Shown: piece after piece, positions 9,338 through 18,077 of the stretch
How positions within the stretch are numbered: position 1 is the first letter of the stretch
Layout of the letters: each line of letters opens with the position of its first letter
Origin: Alphaproteobacteria bacterium
GTDB taxonomy: Bacteria; Pseudomonadota; Alphaproteobacteria; Caulobacterales; Parvularculaceae
Assembly: GCA_016125425.1 (NCBI GenBank)
Contig: WGLT01000003.1
Span: 203,532 to 267,531, forward strand
DNA length: 64,000 bases
Direction of reading: 5' to 3'
The notes under the pieces: generated by a model
What the model saw: the letters and a program-made list of their open reading frames with translations, nothing else
Told to the model about the DNA's origin: nothing
The model's database searches: none
Program-made: the position numbers and the translations under genes

Positions 9338-10051
9338 TCAAGGGACGAGGTTCTCGGCCGGACACAGACGCTGGTCTACGATGGCGATGATCCGGTCCAT
9401 TCGCCGTGCAAGCCGCTGGTCATGGGTTGCTATAAGGGCCGACAGCCCCTCCCCGCGCACGACGTCGAGAAGCGCGTCAAACACTCGTTCGGCGGTTTTT
9501 GGATCGAGATTGCCTGTCGGTTCGTCCGCGAGCAGGATTTGCGGGTTGTTGGCCAGCGCACGCGCGATCGCGGTGCGTTGCTGTTCGCCGCCGGAAAGCT
9601 GCCCAGGCTGGTGGTCGAGACGCTCGCCGAGACCGACAATTGTCAAGAGGCGCGCAGCCTCCGCTTCCGCGTCAGCTTTTGTCCGTCCCGCGATAAGCCG
9701 CGGCAGAGCGACATTGCCGAGCGCGGTGAACTCCGGGAGCAGATGATGGAACTGGTAGACGAAGCCGAGCGTGTCGCGCCTCAACCGGGTCTTGGCGGAA
9801 TCAGAAAGCGCGGAGGTTGACACGCCGTTGATCAGAACTTCGCCGGCGGACGGCGCTTCCAGGAGCCCCGCGATATGCAGAAGCGAAGACTTTCCTGAGC
9901 CGGACGGACCGAGAAGCGCCACTGTCTCGCCGCGCGCGAGCGCAAAATCAGACGCCTTCAAAATCAAAAGGTCGCCATAGCGGCGTTCGATCTGGCGCAA
10001 TTCGAGCACCGGTCCGTGCGCGCCATCCGCCTTTTCCGCGTTGTCACTCAT
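9338..10051 (-). CDS. lolD: Lipoprotein-releasing ABC transporter ATP-binding protein LolD
   Basis: LolD powers extraction of outer-membrane lipoproteins from the inner membrane by LolC/E. Visible motifs are Walker [13 protein letters not shown]-loop [11 protein letters not shown], signature LSGGEQQR, and Walker [13 protein letters not shown] followed by the H-loop ATHD. I start at the ATG at 10051 ([10 protein letters not shown]). The in-frame extension to 10234 runs through the SnoaL-like gene and does not look like an ABC protein. Its start overlaps the SnoaL-like stop by 8 bp, placing it in the lolC - SnoaL-like - lolD unit. Confidence 0.92.
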   Translation of the reverse strand: MSDNAEKADGAHGPVLELRQIERRYGDLLILKASDFALARGETVALLGPSGSGKSSLLHIAGLLEAPSAGEVLINGVSTSALSDSAKTRLRRDTLGFVYQFHHLLPEFTALGNVALPRLIAGRTKADAEAEAARLLTIVGLGERLDHQPGQLSGGEQQRTAIARALANNPQILLADEPTGNLDPKTAERVFDALLDVVRGEGLSALIATHDQRLARRMDRIIAIVDQRLCPAENLVP

Positions 10052-10418
10052 CGGAATGCCACCATTGGCGCTGCGAGATCGCCAGTCCGTCTGTGTCGAA
10101 TTGAACGACGAGAACGCCATCGTAGTGGGCGCGCTTGCCGGTGTCCGGCCGGGTAAAGGCTGCGCTCCAATGCGCAGCGCCCAACTGGGCTTCGACGTAA
10201 AGAATGCGCGCGCCGAAATCGATGTCTGCTTCATTCGCTACGGCCTTCGAAAACGCCGCAGCGATTCCCTCCCGGCCCTTTTTCGGTTCGTGAAACGGCG
10301 TCCAATAATAGAGCCCGCTCTCGGCGAAGAGATTGGCGAATCCGGCGGCGTCCTTTTTGCGCCATGTTTCGCCATAACGGTCGAGCCAAGATTGAAAATG
10401 CGCTTGCGTGAGCGGCAT
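10044..10418 (-). CDS. SnoaL/NTF2-like (DUF4440-type) small protein
   Basis: This 124-aa protein looks like an NTF2/SnoaL alpha+beta cone. The N-terminal helices ([17 protein letters not shown]) are followed by [13 protein letters not shown], a [12 protein letters not shown] helix, then beta strands ending in QRQWWHSDE. This is the usual pattern for small ligand-binding or isomerase-like proteins. It has no signal peptide. It lies 10 bp after lolC and overlaps lolD by 8 bp, which is an unusual position because lolC and lolD are normally adjacent. Function is unknown. Confidence 0.78.
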   Translation of the reverse strand: MPLTQAHFQSWLDRYGETWRKKDAAGFANLFAESGLYYWTPFHEPKKGREGIAAAFSKAVANEADIDFGARILYVEAQLGAAHWSAAFTRPDTGKRAHYDGVLVVQFDTDGLAISQRQWWHSDE

Positions 10419-10428
10419 AGACTCCCTC

Positions 10429-11733
10429 CTATTCGTAGCGAAGCGCTTCGACGGGATCGAGTCGCGCCGCGCGCCAGGCGGGATATATTGTCGTCAGGAA
10501 CGACATTATGAGCGACCAAGCGACGATGAACCCGATTTCGCCCGCCTGCATTTGGGCGGGCACGCCTTTAAAGTAATAAACATCTTCGGGAAATAGATCA
10601 GTATGGAATACCCAGGACAGAAAGTGTTCGATCGCGTCAATATTCCACACGAAGACAGCACCCAGAACAACGCCGCTTATCGTGCCAAGCACGCCAATGA
10701 GCGAGCCGGATATAAAGAAAATCCGCATGATCGAACTTTGCGTCGCGCCCATTGTTCGAAGGATAGCGATATCGCCTGTCTTGTCTTTCACAAGCATGAT
10801 CAGCCCGGTGACAATGTTGAGCGCAGCGACCGCCACGATAAGAAGAAGAATGAGCCGCATGACCGAGCGTTCGGTCTGAAGCGCATTGAAGTAGCTGGCG
10901 TTCTGCTGTTGCCAGTCGACGATGTCGTAGCCGGGCGCGGCGGCTGCGACAGCGGGGCGGTATCGCTTAACGTCGTCCGGCTCGGCGACCTTCAACTCGA
11001 TCTGGCTGACAGCGCCGTCGTAATTGAAAAACAGCTGCGCCTGTTCGAGCGGCATGAATCCGATATACCCATCATATTCGGAATTGCCGACTTCGAAGAT
11101 CGCCCCGACCTTATACGTCTTCTTTCGGTAGGTCGGACCGAAGGGGGTGTCTGCGCCGCGCGCCGATATCAGAGTGACGGGATCGCCCGCCCTCACGCCC
11201 AGAGTATAGGCGAGGCGGCTGCCGATCGCGATCTCGTCGCCGCCATAGGCGCCGGCGCCGAATTTGTCGAACGAGCCGTCGACAACATGGCTACGGCCGG
11301 TGTCAGGGTCCGCGCCTGACACATAGCCGATCTTCATCAGGTCGCGCTTGCTGATCCCTCGAATGACGATGCCGGACCCGCCCCCATGGGCGCTGGCGAA
11401 GACCTGCCCCTGAACCATGGGCGTCACGTCGACGACGCCGGGAACGGATCGCAGCTTTTCGGTCAGCGCCTTGTAATCAGTAATCGGCGCGGAGGATTCG
11501 ACGAACATGTGGCCGTTGACGCCGAGCAACTGACCGAGAAGCTTCGTCCTGAATCCCTGCATGACGGACATTACGATGATGAGCACGGCGACAGCCAGCA
11601 TGATGCCGAAAAAGGCGATCATTGAAATCAGGGAAACGCCCTTCCCGGTCCGGGTGGCGCCCAGATAGCGGCGCGCGACCATCCACTCGAAGAAGGAGAA
11701 AGGCGGGGTAGCTTTCGCGGGAACCGATGCCAT
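10429..11733 (-). CDS. lolC: Lipoprotein-releasing ABC transporter permease LolC/LolE
   Basis: This 434-aa permease has the MacB/FtsX topology: one N-terminal membrane helix (about residues 36-60), a large periplasmic domain (about 60-285), then three C-terminal helices. Diagnostic stretches are ARRYLGATRTGKGVSLIS near the N-terminus, RTMGATQSSIMRIF before a C-terminal helix, and PAWRAARLDPVEALRYE at the C-terminus. A single permease gene with lolD suggests a homodimeric LolF-like arrangement, common in alphaproteobacteria. It is the first gene of the lol unit. Confidence 0.92.
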   Translation of the reverse strand: MASVPAKATPPFSFFEWMVARRYLGATRTGKGVSLISMIAFFGIMLAVAVLIIVMSVMQGFRTKLLGQLLGVNGHMFVESSAPITDYKALTEKLRSVPGVVDVTPMVQGQVFASAHGGGSGIVIRGISKRDLMKIGYVSGADPDTGRSHVVDGSFDKFGAGAYGGDEIAIGSRLAYTLGVRAGDPVTLISARGADTPFGPTYRKKTYKVGAIFEVGNSEYDGYIGFMPLEQAQLFFNYDGAVSQIELKVAEPDDVKRYRPAVAAAAPGYDIVDWQQQNASYFNALQTERSVMRLILLLIVAVAALNIVTGLIMLVKDKTGDIAILRTMGATQSSIMRIFFISGSLIGVLGTISGVVLGAVFVWNIDAIEHFLSWVFHTDLFPEDVYYFKGVPAQMQAGEIGFIVAWSLIMSFLTTIYPAWRAARLDPVEALRYE

Positions 11734-11886
11734 CGACCAAAACCAGAGATTCGCCAGGCTCGCCTCCTAGCCCAGTTCCTGTCTCAATCCAATCGGCGCG
11801 CCGTCTGCGAAGCTTAACGCGACCTTAGGATTAATGCGTCAATGTGAACGAAACTCACGGTCTGGAGCGGCTTCAAGGGGGGCAAA

Positions 11887-13749
11887 ATGCCCGTTCATGG
11901 ACGGGAAATCCGCGACTTGTTCGATCGCCGCTCGATGCGGGGCCTGGTGTTTTTCGCGATATTCGCGACTGTCGCGCTCATCGCGACGGCGCGCATGGCG
12001 AGCCTTGATGCAGCCCGGCCCGCGATACTGAGCGCCGCCGGCGAAGCCACGGCGGCCAGCCAGCGCATAGCCTTCCTCGCCAACGCCTATGCGGCGGCGC
12101 CGGCGGGTCCGCAACGCGACGCTATTCGCGACGATCTCAACAAAACGATCAAAGCGTTCCGAGAGGCGCATGACATTTTGACCATGCGCGCCGAAGAGAC
12201 GGCCGAGGCGAAGAAGGATCTCAAACGCATACAGCCGATCTATTTCGGTGCGCCTTTCCATTTCGACGCTGACGTCGAGGCCTATATTCAAAGCGCGCAG
12301 GCTGTCGCAGCGTCCTCGCCCGAAAATCTTTCGCCGGATCGCCCGCCCCTGTCCGGTCTCAGTTCGACGAAAGCTGAGCGGCAATTCCGCACGCATCTGT
12401 CGATCGCGCGCGAACTTCGCGCCGAAGCCGAGACTGCGGTTCGGAATGAACGTTTCGCGCATGATGCGATCTGGATCACCGCCCTCGTCTTGATCCTCCT
12501 CGAGTGGCTTTTTCTCTTCCGTCCGATCGGTCTTCACGTCGAAGAAAGCGTAGAAGAAATCAAAAAAGCGGAAGAGCGCACAAAAAAAGCGGCTGCGGCT
12601 GCGGAGCTTGCAAACGCGTCCAAGTCGAATTTCCTGCGTATAATCAGTCATGAAATTCGAACGCCAATGAACGCCGTGACAGGCATTGCGCAGCTTTTGC
12701 GCAAAGCCGACTTGCCACCTGTCTTCGCGGAACAAGTTCGCCAGCTGAATGCAGCGAGCGAGCATCTTCTTAGCCTTGCGAACAATGTGCTCGATTTTTC
12801 CAAGCTTGAGGCGGGTACGATCGTTCTTCAGGCAGCCCCGTTTTGCCTTGCCGACGAACTACGACGCTGCGCCGATATCATCCAGCCGCTCGCGACGGAA
12901 AAGAATCTGGAGTTCGCGGTCGACATTGACGAAACGGCGGACGTAGTGCTCGAGGGAGACGCCGCCCGGCTTCGGCAAATCGTCGTCAATCTTCTCTCAA
13001 ACGCTCTCAAATTCACCGATCGCGGGAAGATCGCGCTTGAATGCAGCGCTGTCAGCATCGCTGACGGGCGGGCGGGATTTCGGCTGAAAATCTCCGATAC
13101 CGGGGTGGGCATTTCTCGGGACGCACAGAAAAATATTTTCCGATCCTTCGAAAAACTCGATGCGTTCGAATCGCGCCGCCAGGGAGGCGCGGGAATCGGA
13201 CTCGCGATTGTCGCGGAGCTGATACAGGCGATGGACGGATCGATCTCAGTCGACAGCGCCCCCGGCACGGGGTCGACCTTCTATGTCGCTCTCTCTTTTC
13301 CTGCGGCGGAGCCCGTAGCGGAGAACAGCGGCTCAGCCGAAGCGCAGATGGAGTCCGGACCGCGGCGGCGGGTGCTCGTCGTAGAGGACAACATTCCGAA
13401 CCAGATGATCGCCAAAGCATTTCTGAACGCCGGCGGTTTTGACGTCACGATCGCCAATAATGGCCAGGAGGCGCTCGATGCGGTGGCGCGAGAGAAGTTC
13501 GATCTCGTGCTCATGGACATCAACATGCCGGTCATGGACGGTTTGGAGGCCACCCGCATTCTTCGGCAGAACCCGCTCTATAAGAACAAGCCGATCCTCG
13601 CCTTCACCGCGCACGCCCTGGAGGAGGATCAGGCGTCCTTGCGCGATGCGGGTCTCGACGACGTCCTGAAAAAGCCGGTCACCGAAAAGGGGCTGGTCGA
13701 GCGCGTGAGGCTCTGGATCGCCAATGACAACCCGGCCGACGCGGCCTAG
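11887..13749 (+). CDS. Hybrid sensor histidine kinase with periplasmic PilJ-like sensor and receiver domain
   Basis: This 620-aa kinase has TM1 at about 19-35, a helical periplasmic region (36-193) that looks like the type IV pili methyl-accepting (PilJ N-terminal) sensor, and TM2 at about 194-212. The HisKA domain has phospho-acceptor His255 (SHEIRTPMN). The HATPase has Asn372 in the N box and GVGI and GGAGIGLA loops. A C-terminal receiver has Asp544 (LMDINMP) and Lys596. An AAGGGGGGC Shine-Dalgarno precedes the ATG. No separate response regulator or phosphotransferase is adjacent, so the output partner lies elsewhere. Confidence 0.92.
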   Translation: MPVHGREIRDLFDRRSMRGLVFFAIFATVALIATARMASLDAARPAILSAAGEATAASQRIAFLANAYAAAPAGPQRDAIRDDLNKTIKAFREAHDILTMRAEETAEAKKDLKRIQPIYFGAPFHFDADVEAYIQSAQAVAASSPENLSPDRPPLSGLSSTKAERQFRTHLSIARELRAEAETAVRNERFAHDAIWITALVLILLEWLFLFRPIGLHVEESVEEIKKAEERTKKAAAAAELANASKSNFLRIISHEIRTPMNAVTGIAQLLRKADLPPVFAEQVRQLNAASEHLLSLANNVLDFSKLEAGTIVLQAAPFCLADELRRCADIIQPLATEKNLEFAVDIDETADVVLEGDAARLRQIVVNLLSNALKFTDRGKIALECSAVSIADGRAGFRLKISDTGVGISRDAQKNIFRSFEKLDAFESRRQGGAGIGLAIVAELIQAMDGSISVDSAPGTGSTFYVALSFPAAEPVAENSGSAEAQMESGPRRRVLVVEDNIPNQMIAKAFLNAGGFDVTIANNGQEALDAVAREKFDLVLMDINMPVMDGLEATRILRQNPLYKNKPILAFTAHALEEDQASLRDAGLDDVLKKPVTEKGLVERVRLWIANDNPADAA

Positions 13750-13817
13750 CGAATTCCATTCGCCGCACCGGCCCGCCATTTCATCGCATTGGCTCTAGCG
13801 CTCTCTGGTTTGGTTAA

Positions 13818-13855
13818 CGTCTCTCCCCACCTTTCGTCCAAGACGGGGAGAGACG
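13818..13855 (+). promoter_or_regulatory. Perfect 11-bp hairpin covering the ribosome-binding site of a tiny ORF
   Basis: Bases 13818-13828 (cgtctctcccc) and 13845-13855 (ggggagagacg) are perfect inverted repeats with a 16-nt loop. The 3' arm holds the purine-rich GGGGAGAG that would be the Shine-Dalgarno of the ATG at 13859. No T-run follows, so a plain intrinsic terminator is unlikely. Seen: the repeat and its position. Inferred: it could hide the ribosome-binding site. Confidence 0.55.
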
Positions 13856-13858
13856 GTC

Positions 13859-13939
13859 ATGCGACTTTTCGTCAATTATTGCATCGTCAGCGCCATGGCG
13901 GCGTCGTTCATCGTTTTCGCCGCCCATATGTTCGCCTGA
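13859..13939 (+). CDS. Putative 26-aa hydrophobic peptide
   Basis: An ATG four bases after the purine-rich 3' hairpin arm opens a 26-codon frame. The product has a short basic N-terminus (MRLF), a hydrophobic stretch (about residues 8-25) of one membrane helix, and a Met-Phe-Ala end. It lies 109 bp after the histidine kinase and converges on the DUF2892 gene 9 bp away. Such short frames arise by chance; support comes only from the ribosome-binding site and the membrane-like composition. Confidence 0.4.
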   Translation: MRLFVNYCIVSAMAASFIVFAAHMFA

Positions 13940-13948
13940 GGCCGGCCC

Positions 13949-14152
13949 TTACGGCGCCGCCTTTTTCTTGGTGCTGATGCCGAAGATGCTGTAGGCGGGG
14001 CAGACGCCCACCAGCGCCGTCACCGCGAGAACCCCGCCGATGACGAGCGCGATGTAATCCACGCCAGCCCTGGCGCTCATCGCGAAATAGGCGATCAGCG
14101 CCGCCGCAACCACCAGCCGCAGGATGCGGTCGATAATGCCGACATTCGCCAT
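13949..14152 (-). CDS. DUF2892 (YgaP-type) inner membrane protein
   Basis: This 67-aa two-helix membrane protein starts MANVGIIDRILRLVVAAAL and contains GVCPAYSIFGIST. The GxCPxY-type loop after the second helix is characteristic of DUF2892 domains, also found fused to rhodanese in YgaP. I start at the ATG at 14152, where the family signature begins; an in-frame extension to 14236 is Arg-rich and unlike the family. No partner gene is adjacent, and its role is unknown. Confidence 0.82.
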   Translation of the reverse strand: MANVGIIDRILRLVVAAALIAYFAMSARAGVDYIALVIGGVLAVTALVGVCPAYSIFGISTKKKAAP

Positions 14153-14244
14153 CTGAAGCCTCCTTCGTCCGAATGGACGGTCCTCCATCCGTCGAAGCAT
14201 ACCGTCCCGGGCGCAAGTCGACTTGATCGGCGTCAATTCTGCGC

Positions 14245-15591
14245 TCAGCGCAGCGCGAGCGCCGCCTTCACTTCTGACACGATCCTTTCGATCGCCGCTT
14301 CCGGCGCGAGCGCCAAGCGTTCGCCGTCCGCGCGCCGCTTTATTTCGACTTCGCCCGCGGCGAGCCCTCTTGGGCCAATCACCAGCTGATACGGCAGACC
14401 AATCAGATCCATCCGAGCGAATTTCTCGCCAGGACGGGCCGGCGTGTCGTCATAGAAAACTTCGACGCCAGCCTTCTCAAGCGCCGCATAGGCGGTCTCG
14501 CAAGCAGCATCTGTGGCGGCGTCGCCCTGTTTCAAATTTATGAGCCCGACATGGAAGGGGGCGACCGCCATCGGCCATTTGCATCCCGCATCGTCGTGAT
14601 GCGCTTCGATGATCGCGCCCACAAGCCGCGACACGCCGATTCCATAAGAGCCCATTTCGACAGGAATATCTTTGCCCTCCGGACCGGCAACGACGGCTTT
14701 CATCGGGTCTGAATATTTCCGGCCGAAGAAGAAGATGTGCCCCACTTCGATGCCGCGGGCGGAAATGCGATCGCCTTCGCTGGTCCGCTTTTCGAATTCG
14801 CCCGCGTCGTGCTTCTCCTCCGTCGCAGCGTAATAGCCCGTATAACGATCGATCAGCGGCTGCAGATCGGCGTCAAAATCCGTATCGTGCCCCGGAATGT
14901 CCAGATCCAGCAGCCTGCGGTCGCAGAACACCGCGCTTTCGCCGGTTTCCGCCAGCACGATGAATTCGTGGGAAAGGTCTCCGCCGATCGGTCCGGATTC
15001 GGCGCGCATCGGAATAGAAGTCAGGCCCATCCGCGCAAAGGTGCGCAGATAAGCGACAAACATGCGGTTGTAGCTGCGCCGCGCGGCCGCCTCGTCGATG
15101 TCGAAGGAATAGGTGTCCTTCATCAGAAATTCGCGACCGCGCATGACGCCGAATCGCGGCCGAATCTCATCCCTGAACTTCCACTGAATATGATAGAGCA
15201 GCTTGGGCAGCTCTTTGTAAGACCGCACGCCCGCACGGAAAATCTCCGTGATCATCTCCTCATTCGTCGGACCGAACAGCATTTCGCGGTCGCCGCGGTC
15301 CTTGATGCGCAGCATTTCCTTGCCATAGGCGTCATAGCGGCCGGACTCGCGCCAAAGCTCCGCTGGCTGAATGGTCGGCATCAGCATTTCGACGGCGCCC
15401 GCCCGGTCCTGTTCTTCGCGGACGATCTGTTCGATCTTGCGCAAAACGCGAAAGCCGAGCGGCAGCCAGGCGTAGATACCCGCACCTTGCTGGCGAATCA
15501 TGCCTGCGCGGAGCATCAATTGGTGCGACACGATCTGCGCTTCGGCAGGCGTCTCCTTGAGGAGCGGAAGATAGTAACGGGTAAGGCGCAT
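14245..15591 (-). CDS. proS: Prolyl-tRNA synthetase (short alphaproteobacterial form)
   Basis: This 448-aa class II aminoacyl-tRNA synthetase charges tRNA-Pro. Motif 1 lies near [21 protein letters not shown], motif 2 near [19 protein letters not shown], and motif 3 near [16 protein letters not shown]. The C-terminal anticodon-binding domain follows ([10 protein letters not shown] to the end). The large insertion (editing) domain of E. coli ProRS is absent between motifs 2 and 3, as is normal for the roughly 440-aa alphaproteobacterial form. It lies upstream of lol genes, a common arrangement, here interrupted by the kinase region. Confidence 0.95.
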   Translation of the reverse strand: MRLTRYYLPLLKETPAEAQIVSHQLMLRAGMIRQQGAGIYAWLPLGFRVLRKIEQIVREEQDRAGAVEMLMPTIQPAELWRESGRYDAYGKEMLRIKDRGDREMLFGPTNEEMITEIFRAGVRSYKELPKLLYHIQWKFRDEIRPRFGVMRGREFLMKDTYSFDIDEAAARRSYNRMFVAYLRTFARMGLTSIPMRAESGPIGGDLSHEFIVLAETGESAVFCDRRLLDLDIPGHDTDFDADLQPLIDRYTGYYAATEEKHDAGEFEKRTSEGDRISARGIEVGHIFFFGRKYSDPMKAVVAGPEGKDIPVEMGSYGIGVSRLVGAIIEAHHDDAGCKWPMAVAPFHVGLINLKQGDAATDAACETAYAALEKAGVEVFYDDTPARPGEKFARMDLIGLPYQLVIGPRGLAAGEVEIKRRADGERLALAPEAAIERIVSEVKAALALR

Positions 15592-15667
15592 GAGGATTCC
15601 GTGAGCGGGGATTGAAAGCTCCGCTTTCTAGAAACCCTGGCGCGCCTTGTCTATGGAGCCCGGCCCC

Positions 15668-16291
15668 TCAAATGCGGCGCACGGACGCCTTTCCCAAAAG
15701 CCCGATCCGCCGGTTGACCACGGCGAATCCCTCCACCCGCCAGACGTCCGCGCCGGCGGTCTCGATCGTGCTGACAAAGGCGTCCTCAGTCAGATTCTCC
15801 TCTTCACGGACCAGAGTCGGCATGCGGCAGAGCACTTCTGTCGGCCAGATTTTGAAGCGCTCCGCCCCGTCCGGGTCATAATCGAGCCCGCAGCGGTGGC
15901 ACATGATGAGATAGATGAGCTTCTGCCATTGGACGAGCGCGGACAGAAAGACGACGTGAGAGGGACTTTTGTCCATCGCCGTTTCATACGCCCGATCAAA
16001 AACCGCCCGAGCGATGTCGCGTCCGACGAAATACGCGCGCGGCTCGATGCGTTCCTCCGTAATTCTGTTCGGCATCACATTGAATGCGAGCTTCTGCGCC
16101 GAACGATCGAGAATCGGCCTCTCGAAACTGTAGTCGCCGCTGACATAACGCTCGACGGCCAAACTCAGCGCTGCTTCGTTCATGCCGCCGCAGGGACCGG
16201 CAAGGGCGGCGCGAACGAGATCGCCGTGGTCGGGGGAAAGCGCGTGCAGCCGGACAACGCCGCCGGAGTCGTCGGGAACGAAGATTGTCAT
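15668..16291 (-). CDS. Uncharacterised 207-aa protein divergent from the AHL synthase
   Basis: I do not recognise this protein. It is soluble and of balanced composition with no signal peptide. A long amphipathic helix (about 112-135, including VQWQKLIYLIMCHRCGL) is followed by several predicted beta strands up to the C-terminus (about 145-205). This order is reminiscent of a hot-dog fold, but that is a weak guess. It starts 161 bp from luxI on the opposite strand, and the shared region carries a lux-box-like palindrome, so it may be controlled by quorum sensing. An acyl-chain-handling role would fit, but there is no direct evidence. Confidence 0.75.
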   Translation of the reverse strand: MTIFVPDDSGGVVRLHALSPDHGDLVRAALAGPCGGMNEAALSLAVERYVSGDYSFERPILDRSAQKLAFNVMPNRITEERIEPRAYFVGRDIARAVFDRAYETAMDKSPSHVVFLSALVQWQKLIYLIMCHRCGLDYDPDGAERFKIWPTEVLCRMPTLVREEENLTEDAFVSTIETAGADVWRVEGFAVVNRRIGLLGKASVRRI

Positions 16292-16376
16292 GAGTTTCCC
16301 TCCGTCTTCGGTTGATCACGAGGCGCCGTCCTCGCGCGCCTGATGCGATCCTCGCTTTCGCCGGATCGATCGCGCC

Positions 16377-16396
16377 ACCCCTCCAAATGTAGGGGT
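16377..16396. promoter_or_regulatory. Lux-box-like 20-bp inverted repeat
   Basis: Bases 16377-16396 read acccct-ccaaatgt-aggggt: perfect 6-bp arms, 8-bp spacer, 20 bp in total, the length and arm layout of classical LuxR-type boxes. The centre is 66 bp before the luxI GTG and about 95 bp before the divergent 207-aa gene, where it could serve either promoter. Binding by the LuxR protein encoded at 17265-18005 is inferred from position and symmetry. Confidence 0.65.
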
Positions 16397-16452
16397 AGCC
16401 GCCGTCGCGATCGCGGGGGAAGAACTTAGCGCAGCCTGGGGAGGTGCTGACA

Positions 16453-17142
16453 GTGGTCGAAATCATTTCGAAGGAGAATGCGTCCCTTTACGAAGACGTA
16501 CTCGATGACATGTTTCGCATGCGCTACCGGGTGGCTGTCGGCCAGTGGGGTTGGCGCATTCCAAATATTGAAATCGGATACGACAAAGACGACTATGACC
16601 GCGCCGACACAGTGTATTTCGTTTGTCTCGACGTCACCGAAACGCACGTTGTCGCTTGCGGTCGGCTTAATCCGACGATTGGGCCGCACCTTTTGCGAGA
16701 CGTCTTTTCGCACCACTGCCAGTTCCAGGATGTTCCAATCGGACCGGATATCTATGAATTATCGCGCTATGTGGTCGACCGCGATGCGCTGACGAAAGAT
16801 GAGGCCGTTGCGGTTCGCGCCCGCATCGCCGCCGCGTTCAATCTCTTTTGCTTGGAGTCCGGAATAAAATACGTATCCCTTCTGACCTATCTCAGCTCAT
16901 ACTCCCGCACGCTCGCGCAATGGCCGACTCGCCCGCTCGGTCCGGCGATCTACTACCCGCAAGACAAAGCGGCCTATATCGCCGCGCTCTGCGAAATGCT
17001 GCCGGAGGGGGTCGCCAACATTCGGCGAACTTACGGACTTCGCGACGACGAGCCTCATCTGTCGACGCGTATGGAAGGCTCGGCGCTGCCGACCGCGCGA
17101 CGGCTGCGCGCCCAAATCGCCAATGAGAGCGTTGCAGCCTGA
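16453..17142 (+). CDS. Acyl-homoserine-lactone synthase (LuxI family)
   Basis: The enzyme makes an AHL signal from S-adenosylmethionine and an acyl donor. Counting from the GTG at 16453, the family's conserved residues fall where expected: Arg24, Trp34, Asp46, Asp49, Arg71, Glu102 and Arg105 (YELSRY). That numbering and a GGGGAGG Shine-Dalgarno 8 bp upstream support this start over an in-frame GTG at 16444. The N-terminal ENASLYEDVL and C-terminal PLGPAIYYPQD segments recall the BjaI/RpaI group, which uses acyl-CoA donors; this is from memory and tentative. The luxR gene is convergent, with a 122-bp gap. Confidence 0.92.
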   Translation: MVEIISKENASLYEDVLDDMFRMRYRVAVGQWGWRIPNIEIGYDKDDYDRADTVYFVCLDVTETHVVACGRLNPTIGPHLLRDVFSHHCQFQDVPIGPDIYELSRYVVDRDALTKDEAVAVRARIAAAFNLFCLESGIKYVSLLTYLSSYSRTLAQWPTRPLGPAIYYPQDKAAYIAALCEMLPEGVANIRRTYGLRDDEPHLSTRMEGSALPTARRLRAQIANESVAA

Positions 17143-17264
17143 GCGCTCTGGAACTAGGCGCGCGCCTCGCCCCTCCCTGTAAGGCGTCGCGCCGGCGAGG
17201 CGACGGACGCGCCGCTGACGACGCTCGGCGCGGTCCTCGCCTCGCCTCCAAATCTCGCGCAAAT

Positions 17265-18005
17265 CTACGGAAGAATAAGCCCGAGCCTGATCGCTACAGC
17301 GACGGTATGCGCGCGACTGCACGTACCAAGCTTGCGCGATGCATCCCGGATGTGATCGCGCACGGAATGTTCGCTGATTGAGAGCACCTTGCCGATCTCC
17401 CAATTTGTCTTCCCGCCCGCGACAAAATGCAGAACCTCGCTTTCCCGCGCGGTCAGTTTCGCCGGCGGCTGATAGGGGAACGATCCGAATAGCCGTTCGA
17501 TCTTCGAATAGGCATGGAGGCTGACGATTTCGAGCTCCCCGATTTCGCGCTCGTTCAGTTGATAATTCGAGGCGCCGAAGGACACCGATCCAGGCGGGCC
17601 ATCTTCCGTGCGCATCGGAAACGCCATGCCATCGGCGAATCCGAATTCGCGCATGATCGCCTCGACCTTCTTATCCTTGAACCGCGAATGTTCGAATGCG
17701 TCCTTCCAGCGAAACGGACGCTCGACGACGAGCGAATATCGGGCGACAGGATCGCGCATCAGCACATTACTGCGCATCCAATGGTCTACCCATTCCTTCG
17801 TCCACGTGCTGAGTTGGAAGACCTTGCTGCGATCTTCGGAATGCAAGGCCGGATTTATGATGTGACCCATGCCGACGGTCGTGAAGCCGAAGCGCGCCGC
17901 ATAATTGGCAAGTCGCGTCACGATCTCGCGCGCGGTTCTGGACTCGTCGATGCTCCGTACAATGTCTTGTACGTTGAAAGCGCTATCTGTCGAGACTCTC
18001 ATCAA
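17265..18005 (-). CDS. LuxR-family quorum-sensing transcription factor
   Basis: This 246-aa regulator has an autoinducer-binding domain (about 15-175) and a C-terminal helix-turn-helix (about 183-246, LTARESEVL through VAVAIRLGLI). By TraR numbering the ligand pocket keeps Trp57 (Trp72 here), Asp70-Pro71 (85-86) and Trp85 (100), while Tyr61 is Trp76. GKTNWEIGKVLSIS and HSVRDHIRDASRKLG form the DNA-binding helices. It converges on luxI. No clear lux box lies upstream of its own start, so autoregulation is not evident. Confidence 0.92.
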   Translation of the reverse strand: MMRVSTDSAFNVQDIVRSIDESRTAREIVTRLANYAARFGFTTVGMGHIINPALHSEDRSKVFQLSTWTKEWVDHWMRSNVLMRDPVARYSLVVERPFRWKDAFEHSRFKDKKVEAIMREFGFADGMAFPMRTEDGPPGSVSFGASNYQLNEREIGELEIVSLHAYSKIERLFGSFPYQPPAKLTARESEVLHFVAGGKTNWEIGKVLSISEHSVRDHIRDASRKLGTCSRAHTVAVAIRLGLILP

Positions 18006-18077
18006 TCCGGCCGCCGGCGGCGCCGGAAGCCATCTCCCCTTGCTTCCGCCCTCTGCAAGGTTAGTCCGTGACGCCCG

